DNA from: Lichenostomus cassidix
Lineage: Eukaryota > Chordata > Aves > Passeriformes > Meliphagidae
DNA length: 64,000 nucleotides
Direction of reading: 5' to 3'
NCBI GenBank assembly: GCA_008360975.2
Contig: CM039189.1
Location: forward strand, 12,280,056-12,344,055
Positions 51,135 to 61,319 of the stretch are shown here, in pieces; the first letter of the stretch is position 1, and every line of letters begins with the position of its first letter. The notes under the pieces were generated by a model. The model ran no database searches and had not been told where the DNA came from. It worked only from the letters and a program-made list of their open reading frames with translations. The position numbers were made by a program, and so were the translations under genes.

Positions 51135-54100
51135 CTCTTCTATCCCTCTCCTCCTGCCCCCCCACCGCCTTACTCCAACTTATTTTGGAGTTTATGATAG
51201 ATTGAATTTGGATTAACAGGTGAATTAATATAATAAAGTATTGTCCTAGTAGATCAAAGAGTCTAAAGAAAGGTATTTCTGACTGACTGATTCAATTAAA
51301 TAGTACACTGAACTGTAGAGTCTGAACAGAAAGAATTTTTTTTTCCACCAAAGCTTGCATATGCCCTGAAGTATTTTTTAAAAGCCTGTTTCATGCAGAG
51401 TGGCTTTTTGTTTAATGTCCCGTGAAATTTAAATATATGATTAATATATTATAATGATTAATAAACTCTGTTATTATCTGGGACTGTTCAACGACAATGA
51501 TTTTATCATATGAATTACTGAAAGAAGTGTGTTCAGAACTGTGCTTGCTCCATATCTTTTCACAAAATCCTTCTTTACAGTAGAGTGGAAATTGCGTAAT
51601 GACTGGTAAAGTGAGCAAGTCTCTAAGTCTACTCTGGTTTTCTCACTGGAGAGCAAGAGGCAAATCATTCACACTTAAGGGAAGGCTGCAGCCACAGATC
51701 CCAGCAAAGAATCCAGGCACAATAAAAGGGATGTGCCCTGCAGTCACGTTGCAGCTTGGATAAAAATGATGAGAAGTATGCTTGATAGCTGCACTTGGAA
51801 AGCTCAGCAGACACTGATGCCAGCTTCTGATGAGGATGTTGAAAGCAAAACTCATTTCCAAGAGGTCCCTGCTTTGTGAGTTGTGCTGGTGTGTCATTCT
51901 TGCCAGTGCTGCCTACCTGCCTCCACTTCACCTCACAGAGTTGTGCATTAAAGTGTTGTGCATGATGTCAATCTTTTGAACTTGCATACAATACGTGCTT
52001 TTTTTGTAGAGCATCTGATAACATCTTCATCCTAATCTCTTTATATGGGTCTATGGAAACTGCATTCATCAGAAAATACCTGCTAGTTTACACATAAGTG
52101 ACACACATAGAAAGAGTGAATATGACTTGTATTAAGATTATGATGATAAATTATAGTTTTTAAACCATAATCTCTTGACATTGTTAACAAAATCTAATTT
52201 AGCAATGTTTACTATTATTGGCCTTTGTAGTACTTGCCCAATACCATTGCAAATGCTCACCTCTGCCTTTCCAGGCTTCCTGACTTGATCCTTAGCACTG
52301 TTGTCCTTCCTGTTCCCCATTTTTGTACTGGAAGGCCAGAGGTTAAAAAATCCCCAATTTCTGTGGAAGTTGGATATTTATATTGCACTGCAAAATGTGG
52401 GAGCCCAGGACCAGGGGTTTCTAGGACAGCCTTGATCCCAACAGTGCATGAGTGCTTAGCAGGGATAGGCATGGATATCCTTTCAGCTGATCTTCCAGCT
52501 TGTTCTCACAGTGGGACAGTCCAACAATGAGTAGGACTGCTCCTCATACCTGCCTGCTGGAGTAGCCTAACCAGGTGAGGGCAAAGGGAAACCATGGAAC
52601 TTTCCCCTGAGCCATTTCCGTTGAGGAGTCATTGCAAGCCCCCACTGCACAGAGGAGTTGCTGGTCTAGTTCAGACGAGACAACCAGGAAGCAAAAGTGG
52701 ATTAAAGATGCTTTTGTCTCCTCACATTGTTCTTGAATGTACCCAGCTCAGCTATGGTACAACCGTGGGCTTAGTCCGTTGAATTTGTATCAGAACAAAG
52801 AATGGTTGCCAAGTAATCATTGAAAGACTAGGCAGACTCTGGGATTGAGGCAGACAAAAGCTCTCTAGTGATCTTTATATACCTAGGTACCAGAATCGAA
52901 CTGCTCATTAATCTCTCTCTAGAACAGCCCTGTAGTGTGACCTACATCTTACTTGTGCTAATAATGTTTCTGTATATTTTGCTTCATTTCATGGATTTTG
53001 TGCTGAAGACTTCAGTGTTAATAAAATGTATAGTTATACTAGTTTTGATTGCATCATTTGTGGTGCATTGTTTAAGAGGCAAGTTACACAAGAGGGAATC
53101 ATTTCATTACTGGTAAAAGTGTTTTGACCTCATTAGCTGAGCAAACAGGAGAGTGTTTGAACCACAGGCCCCTGGGTGTAGCAAAACCTTGTCTCAGCCT
53201 AAAACTAACTACTGTGAGAGTGAAGTCTGCACCTCAGAGACGTTCTTGAGACCTTGGGTGTCCTTTTAATCCTCTGGCTGAATAGCAAGTGCTGAATGGA
53301 CACAGCAGTGAAATACCCGAAATTAATGTAAGCCATGTTAACATATAAAAGTAAAAGTGCTGCAATTGAAATTAGGTCTCTCCTTGAATGGCAACTGATT
53401 TGCAAACAAATGGAGAAAAATGTCCACCTAATTCTGGTGCAGAAGCCTCACTGCATGAATTTTGTTGAAAGCTGGTTTTGCAGGAATGAATTTGTCAAAT
53501 GAAATTGCAAATGTTTTTCAAAAGTCTTTACAATTTTTCTCAACCCTGCATATTACCTGATCTGTAAACCGGAAAATTAACAAATCAAATCATAATGTTT
53601 AAACATAAAATTAGTCTCTGTTAAAATTTTATAGAGTATTTAAATTCTTATCACTTTTTGAAAGTTGTTCAAGTCTTTTCCCCCTATGGTACTGAATAAC
53701 TTTATGTCTATTTTGTGTCTTTAACAGAAGAGACATGTTTACATTTGCCCATTTCTCTTAAACTTAAAATATTATGTTTAAATCTAAACACAGTTTGGAA
53801 CTAGGTCTCTTCAGACATTATAAAGAACACCAACATTTAATGCTGTAGAAACTTTATTCAGAAAGCAGGTTGATTCACTCAAGCAAACTATGGTGCATGG
53901 ATTTTTACATCCCACTGAGCTATTAAGTTGTAAGACTGCCCAGACACAGATTTTCTTTTATTCACAGTATATGACATCAACATTTATTAAAAGATTTTAC
54001 AGATTAAAATACATAATCTTGTGGCAGCACAAGAGGAAGCTATGTTACAGTCACTCTCAGGGTCCTGTTTTGCAGAGCTCTTACAGCCTCAGCTGACACC

Positions 54101-57100
54101 AAATTCAGCTCCATGAAGGGTCTGAACCTCTATCAGAGGAAAGGAATTTATTCCCTTTTCCTATTGAAGTCAACTGGTCTTTGTTTGTTGATTGTAGGTG
54201 GATCAGGAATTTTATCAACAGATTTTAAGATCCACTGCCCAGATGCTGTGTATTTTAAACCACTGTTCATTTTGGTAGGACTTAGTTAAGCACTTAGGAA
54301 TACAATGACTACCATAGTGATATCATCTAACAGTTTGTATTATTACATAATTTTATGTTGACCAGTGCCCTCTGACTTTATAAAGGTAAAGCTATAGTGA
54401 AAAAATAGGGAATTATCCATCTGTAATGGACATTTTTCATTAACTTTGTCCATTAATGAGTGCATTATGACCTGAAACTTGACCATGTCTGCACCTTAGA
54501 GTTCACACCCAGTTAATCTGTGTGCATTTTTGTAATCAATGTGCACAGTTAAGCTTTTATGACAAAACTGAAGGATTCCATATAAGATGTTTATGTTCAA
54601 GCACAGTATAAAGAGAAATGTCATGTTAAGAGGAGGATTTGGCTGGAAATACTGTCTGCTGCAACGTCACCGCTCCAGTTCATGAAATCTGCACTCTTTT
54701 TGGTGTAATATCACTCTTCAGAGTGTTTGAATCTGGCCATAATGGGCTGTGCTTCCTTAGTATGGGCACTGCACTGTCATTGTGTTGTACAGACAAGGAA
54801 CAAGAGCTAGGAAATGTGGTATAATTGAGTCATAAACACATCAGACTATCTGGCAGTGCACATCATAATGAGCAGGTGCCTTCCCTGCTCCCCTCTATCC
54901 ATTGCCTGGGTTGCCAGTAATCCCCCTTGCAAATCCAGTTCTGTCTCTTTTAGAACTTCTCTTCCAAAGGAGGGCAAAATGAGGGCAAAAGGAGAGCAGG
55001 AAAAATTACTCCTGCCTCTCCTCTTTGTTATATTTAAATAATTCTAAATCATTTTTCCTGACTATTCAGGGAAAAATATATGTCAATGAGCACTCACATC
55101 TTGCTATGATGCATTAGACAGGTATCAACTAACAATCTGAACCTAAATTACACTTTTTTTGGTCTCTTATATGGGAAAGAGAAAATAATCATCTCTAACT
55201 GGCCTGCAGTTACATGAGAAGAGAGGATTTCCAAACCCACTAGATGATGGCCAGCTAAATACCAACAGCAGAACACAAGACAAGCACACTCAAGCATTGA
55301 TCCTACCAGAGCCCTCTTTCCTATATATTACCTCTCCTAATGTGCCCCACAAATGAAAAAAAAAAAAAAAAAAAAGAGTCCTTAAAGGTAAGTATGCCTG
55401 ACTAAACACAGTGCACCAGCCCTGAAGTTACAGCACTGCATTCTGTAAGTGGCACATTCTGATTTCTAGTAAATACCTCAGCCACAGACGAGCAGGTTAA
55501 ATTGCAGCAGAAAACCAACCAAGAATTGCAGGCCAGCTGTGAAGAGTAAATGGAGTGATAAGATTATTACTGTATTGAGGAAGCAGAACAGAAAATTGAA
55601 ATAAGAATTTGTCTGTGACCAGAAGCTGGAGAGACCCTCATGCCTGGCCATTGACTAATATTATGTTTTCTCATAAGCTTCATTTATTTCTGCTGTTCAT
55701 TGAATTGGTTCTTACCAAGATTTTGAAACAAACTTTTTATAGTGTATTGCTGCAGCACTGAAAGCTGTCACTGAGGGCAGCTGCCCTTCACTTTGCCAGA
55801 GACAGCAGAGAATGGTAGCATTTGTGTTCTGTTACTATAACTGCTGTCATTTCAGATACTGTTGTTTTAAAACTTTAAAAAAATCCTTTCAGAAGGTGTC
55901 TGTCTATCACATTTCAATTGATAATTTCCTCTTATAATGTCTGAGGCAAGAAAATCAAACCCTTTGTGACCTGTCCAAGAAGTAAGACAAAAAATATTAA
56001 TGACATAATATTTTTATTTTTGATATTTATTTTAGTTTATACTCTCAAAATCATACAGACAAGATCACAAAGAGAAGTTGATCACAGAAAAGGCAGAACA
56101 TCATGTGACCTGTGACCTGTAAAAATATTGTTAACGATGTTGGATTCAATATTACTAATTAAAAAGGCAATATCTTGGTGCACTGTGTAGGAAACCAAGT
56201 CTATGTCTCAACACCATGTGTTTTCATGCCTTTCTCTCAAGATCTCAACAAGTACATTTTTTAAGTACATATTTTACCATTCTTTTCATGTTTTGTAAAC
56301 ATTTGCAACGATACCACTTGTGAACATCTTTGATGGTGCTTTTTAGTTTTGCTGCAAAATGCTGAAGAATTGGAAACCATGCTGTCTGCTGAACTCGATT
56401 CACAACTTACATCTCCATGTGTTATTGTTAGTGCTCAGTAGCAAGTAGAATTATCCCCATCCAGTAGGTGTAACATGGCATCTGTTGAGTCCATTGCCCT
56501 CGCAGAGGAGCTAGCATGGGGAATCTCATAGCCAGAAAATTTGTAATTAAGTAAGGCAAGACATTAATTCTCTCTTAAATCTATGCACATGCTTTTTGTG
56601 GAAATGAACAAGATGTGTGGAGAGACAGGTTTTCTCAATTACCAGGGTTAATATTCATGTGCACATACAGACTCAGCTAAACCCCACACATATGTCGTAA
56701 TGTCTACATTCGTCATCCTTTTTTTTTTTTTAACTGGGTATACAATATTCATCCAAAATACCCATAAAAGACTGACTGCAAAACCCACATTTTATAGCCT
56801 TCCCCAGGAATGTTTGCATTAAATTGCTTTAGACTGAGAAAGTTTCATTGTGATCAAGACCCAAGAGACATAAAATGAACATAAAGTATGGGTCATAGTG
56901 TGAGTTTATAAGCTAGTCTTCTACTTCATTTATATTATAGTGGCAATACAAGAAGTTGTGGTTTACCAATAGCACAGCTATGCCTTGAGTTAAATGTTTT
57001 CTTTCCACTGGCAGTTTCAAGCACCTGCTTCTTGTGGAAGAGTTAAATATCTTATGTGTATGTGTCCTGTAATTCATCATTTGAGAAAAATAAAACTTCA

Positions 57101-59360
57101 TTATCAGACATAAGAACAAGTGCTGCCGACATCTCCTCTGAAGAAGCTGTGCCTGTATTTCAGTGGCAGCTTCATTTCAAGTTGCTCTTTGTTCCTGGAT
57201 CAGTGCCAGTGTTCAAATCTCTGCCTGAAGCTGGCACATGCTGCTTCTAAGAAGAGCAAGAGTTTAACATCTCTATTGAAAATTAAAGTGTGCCCTGTGA
57301 TTGGATCAGATTGGCTAAGTAGAATTCTATGGTTTATAATTTCTTTAGTTGGACATCACAAATCACAATTAGAAATGCCATAAGATTAATCTTTTTCAAG
57401 TTCTGAGACATATCTGCTCAACTTTTGAAGCATAAGAATATCTTAACAAAAGAGGATAGACTCTAACAGATAAACTAGGTTCCATAATCTTTTGCCATAT
57501 CTGTTTGGTGGTGTTTTTAAAAGATTAAAATGACAGAAAAAGCCTTGATCAAATCCAGTAAGCTCTAGAGTTTAACCCAGATGTTAATACCACAGTACAC
57601 TATCCTGGTCAGAATATCAAGGGGAAAATCAAAGCAAAAAGCATTTTATTTTACCCATTTGTAAGTCAGAGTCAAGTTTCTGTGATTTCACTGCTTTAAA
57701 TATTTGCTTCCTTATGTTTTCTTTAGCTTTGAGTATTAATTTGCATTGTGTCTCAATTACCTTTCTCTGCCAGGAGATTAGACTTTCTCAAATAAAACAC
57801 CTATCACAAATATGTTGAAATTGACAGAGATAATTTTTGAGCAAAAAGGGGTGACATATGCTTTAATATTGTTGAAATTTTCTGATCAGGATTTTCTTGA
57901 GAGAAATAATTCTGCTTTTCATTTTCAGCATGTCTTACCAGGAAATACAAAGTGCTGAAGCCTGACTGGAAGGTTTTGAATCAAATAAAAATATTTTTCA
58001 TAAGTCTTTTGGTTTTTCTTTTTATCATATTTTGAAAAAACCTTGCTGCAAATAAAAAAAATTACCTACTGTTTATTCTTAGTTCCTACAGAAGTTAAAA
58101 TATTTTTACACACAATAGCTCCTTCTGGCATGATCTCCTAACTTTTTCTGGCTAAGAACTCTTGTCTGTCCAAGTGTACAAGCTAGGTGGCAGTTTGTGC
58201 TGATTAAAATGCACAGAGGTGCTAAGTGTGGCTGCTCATTTACACAAATTACTGCTCTGCATTGCCCTCTGTAGAAGTTGTGAACATGTACCATATGGGA
58301 AGGGGAATCAGGGTTAAGGCCATGTCTCCTTATTATTGATTTAAAGGTGGACCATGGTTCAGTGAGGCTTTTTGGAGCAGGAAAAATCGCAGCTACCTTG
58401 GAATTAATTGTAGGTATGCCACCTATCCTATACAATGATAATTAATTCAAAATGTTGTGTTAGTCTTTTATACAGATTAGAAGTTCTAAAATATTTTTTC
58501 CTGGGTTTTATTAAAAACTTTATAAAAAGTCTTTACATTCAGGTAATATTTATGCAATGGTCCTCTCCTCCACACTGCATTTTTGTCTGTGCAACTCTGC
58601 TGAACTTGTTGTGATAAACCTGATTTATGTCACAGCTAAGCCTCTCCTCACACTTTCAATTCTAATTGCTCAGAAGCTGCAGGATCTGACAGACTGTGTC
58701 CAGCCTCCACTTGCTGATAACACTATTCCTTTCCTTCTCTTCACCCTTCCCCTCCCCCTTAAAAAAAAAAAAAGAGCTGTAGGGTAAGGTGACCCTGGCA
58801 TAATAGGTGTTACAGATCTGAGAGTAGTTTTACGAGGTGCTGACCATTTACAAAAGTAAGCCATAAGCATCAATAAGAATTGAAGGGTCTTACATTATAG
58901 CAACAGCTTGTCCTACACGAGTGTTATCATGTGGTTTCCGAAACGCCCACTGCAACATTCCAACATTCTCAGCATTGTGCAGGCTTTGGCACTGCACTAT
59001 TGTACTTCCTGGGAGAAAAGAGGGAGGTTATAGAAAATAAAGGGCATGTAGCACTTAAATGACCTCAAAAAAAATTGAATGTACAGCTCACTCTGGTTCT
59101 CAAATGGGCAGGTTTTATACTTGTTCCCCATCTGCAGCAGGGAGCAGGAAGCATCTCCCTGCCTGTGAGATCATGTTAAAGATAAAGCTGGAAATGAAAT
59201 TTCATGCCTCAGTCCCAGGAAACATTGAAAATAAGGACCATAAATTTGTCCCCAGCTGGTCCAGGTACAGCCAGACTGCATACTTCATCAGGATTGTTAT
59301 CTCACCCTATTTTTGCAGGTGCCTAATAAAATACTCCCAAGTGTTGTCCTCACTTGGCTG
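51135..59360. other. Mostly unique DNA between retroelements
   Basis: No gene is recognised. Mixed-composition stretches occur at about 51,650-51,930 and 52,260-52,790, with frames up to 98 codons of no known family. There is a 20-A run at 55356-55375 and a 13-A run at 58761-58773. CCTATTGAAGTCAACTGG at 54160-54177 resembles the old palindromic word noted at 33,827. The 106-codon + frame at 59059-59379 runs into the LTR-like segment and is probably chance. Confidence 0.4.
55356..55375 (+). repeat. Poly(A) run, 20 A
   Basis: An uninterrupted A20 has no recognisable retroelement body upstream and no clear flanking direct repeats. It is a simple homopolymer. Confidence 0.95.
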
Positions 59361-59366
59361 CCCTGC

Positions 59367-59600
59367 TGTCATGGTTTAGGAATGGACTCCAATTTGGTGC
59401 TCCCATTAAAACTACTGTGCTGCTCCCTGGAGGGCACTACAAGCAGAAAAGCTCTCCACTGCTTTGTCTGTGTGATGATGTGAGAGGCAAAGTGATTTTT
59501 AAGCATTAAGGAAACATTTCAGGGGGCAAGTAGCATAATTTTTTGTTTAGCAAAGACTTTGCTTAATGTCCAAGACAAAACATCCCAACAGACGTGAAGT
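59367..59600 (+). mobile_element. LTR-like segment of an endogenous retrovirus (tentative)
   Basis: The segment opens with TGTCATGGTTTAGGAATGG and continues with GGTGCTCCCATTAAAAC and AGCAGAAAAGCTCTCCACTG. I associate these words with songbird LTRs and LTR-proximal sequence, from memory. LTRs start with TG, which fits, but I cannot find a matching CA end, primer-binding site or coding remnants. The right boundary is arbitrary and the element might reach as far as the CR1 at 60,073. No viral protein reading frame is visible. Confidence 0.35.
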
Positions 59601-59650
59601 GAAAACAAATATCTGGTTCCTAAGGCAGCCCCCAGAGACCAGGTGATGTT

Positions 59651-59680
59651 GTTCTGTGGTGTTCTTTGGTGCTCTGTGGC
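59651..59680 (+). repeat. Degenerate 10-bp tandem repeat, three units
   Basis: GTTCTGTGGT, GTTCTTTGGT and GCTCTGTGGC follow each other directly, with two or three substitutions between units. It lies within the possible retroelement stretch. Confidence 0.75.
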
Positions 59681-60072
59681 CTTGGGGCACTACAAGACAT
59701 GGTTTTTCTCTTGGACCAAGTGGACATTGTGAATATTGTACACCTAGTTGAAAGCCGGGACAGGAGTGTTGACACTAAGCTAGGAGACCAAATTCACCTG
59801 CCACAGCCCTCCACAAAGGCTTGCAAAGCAACATCAGGTTTTGCTGAAATAGAACAAACTGCACCACAAGACTTGAAATGTTACTGCTGAGTTGAACAGA
59901 TTTCTATGGGACACATTGCTTACCTCCCAAAGCTGTATTATGACTCTCTGCCAAGGTCCATAGAAATCCTCATGCAATAACTAGTTAAGGGGCTGGTCAC
60001 TACATTCAGGCTGGCCCACCAAAGGCAGAGTGCAGTCCCCCAACAGTCCTTACCTCTTTGAAAGTAATCACA

Positions 60073-60318
60073 AATCAGAGAATGAAGTAGGTTGGAAAAT
60101 ACCTTTGAGATCATCAAGCCCAACCTATGACCTACCACCTCCTCACCAACTAAATCATAGCACTGAGTGCCACATCCAGTCCTTTTTTAAACACATCCAG
60201 GGATAGTGACTCCACCACCTCCCCAGGCAGATGATTCCAGTGCCCAATCACTCTTTCAGTGAAGAATTTCTTTCTGATTTGTAAAGAGTTTTTTCCTGAT
60301 GTCTAAGTGAAGTGTGCT
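60073..60318 (-). mobile_element. CR1 LINE 3' end, 5'-truncated
   Basis: On +, the sequence starts TCAGAGAATG and runs through GGTTGGAAAATACCTTTGAG, ATCATCAAGCCCAACC, AGCACTGAGTGCCACATCCAG and TTTAAACACATCCAGGGATA. It continues with GTGACTCCACCACCTCCC, AGTGCCCAATCACTCTTTCA and GTGAAGAATTTCTTTCTGAT. This is the reverse complement of the avian CR1 3' region. The terminal 8-bp tail repeat is reduced to TCAGAGAATG. Only about 245 bp survive, which is usual 5' truncation. It is the least diverged of the three CR1 copies by eye. Confidence 0.95.
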
Positions 60319-60319
60319 T

Positions 60320-60990
60320 TTGTGACATTTCTATAGATCAGACTGCTGGTCCCTGATGTGGGAAAGACACCTTGCATCTATTCTCCCTGAGGGCATTGGA
60401 GTTTCAGGTTAGGGCTCTGTGAGTGGGCAGGAACACAGATGGGATGAAGAGGGAAAGAGGTGAGGGGGAGCTGCACAATGCAGAGAATGGCTGCATTCAC
60501 ATTAAGCCCCACTTCTCTATTGGAGTGGGGTTTTCTGTTTTAGTCATGGGCAGCAGTGTTATCCTATTCACCAGTTCAGTTCCCAGGCTGGCTGGGGGAC
60601 AGGAGGAAAAGAGAAGCCAAAAAGACCACAGGGCACAATGTTCAAGACACCATGAGGCTGAGGGTGTAGCAGTGTTGGGAAACCTAGAACATCCTAGCAT
60701 CAGCTCCCTGGACAGGATGGGGTGTACCAGACAATCAAAAAGCTACACTGCAGCCTGCTGACCTAAAAAAGCTCAAAGCTCTATCAAAGAGCAATGTTGA
60801 ACAGTTATCCCTTTTTTTGTAGCCTTATAATAAAAGGAAAATTCTTTCAACAATGAGGTACAGTGAATAATACCAAAAAGGAAATCCCTTTGCCTACAAG
60901 GCATTCCAGCTGCACAGGATACCTTCAGGGATCCCTGCATTCTTTGGAATTTGGGTATCTTTATGAATTTAAAAATTAGTTTCCCTGTTC
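60320..60990. other. Mixed-composition unique DNA, no gene recognised
   Basis: Frames of 112 codons on + (60423-60761) and 67 on - overlap here, where G+C is higher. Neither has a recognised domain. It might belong to the same retroelement cluster as 59.4-60.3 kb, but I cannot show that. Confidence 0.35.
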
Positions 60991-61019
60991 AAGCCACTCT
61001 TGTGCTGGTTATCTTTCAG

Positions 61020-61314
61020 ATTTATTGTTTGGGGTATTTTAAGCTATCAATACAATGATATGGTCACCTTGGATAGGGAAAAATTGATTAAAATAATTTC
61101 TGAAGTCAGAAACAGTTCCTTTCAGTATTTAAAAAAGGGGAATAAATCTGTTTCCTGGATACATGAAAAGTCAGATGAAAGCCAGTTTTCATATTATTTC
61201 TATGCTATGAATGCATATTCAAAGTATTCAGGTTACCACAGTAGCTTTACTCTGAAGCTAACACAACATCCACCAGTCTTTAAGGTAGAAAAAATGTATT
61301 TTTATGTGCTGTGA
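61020..61314 (+). other. Longest exon-like open segment in AT-rich DNA (tentative)
   Basis: GGTTATCTTTCAG ending at 61019 is a fair acceptor. It is followed by 97 open codons to TGA at 61312-61314, and an alternative weak donor AAG|GTAGAA lies near 61,283. The peptide is Lys/Glu/Ser/Tyr-rich, for example VTLDREKLIKIISEVRNSSF, and is not low-complexity. About this many open codons are still expected a few times by chance in the window. No protein family is recognised and there are no supporting neighbouring exons. Confidence 0.12.
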
Positions 61315-61319
61315 CATTT

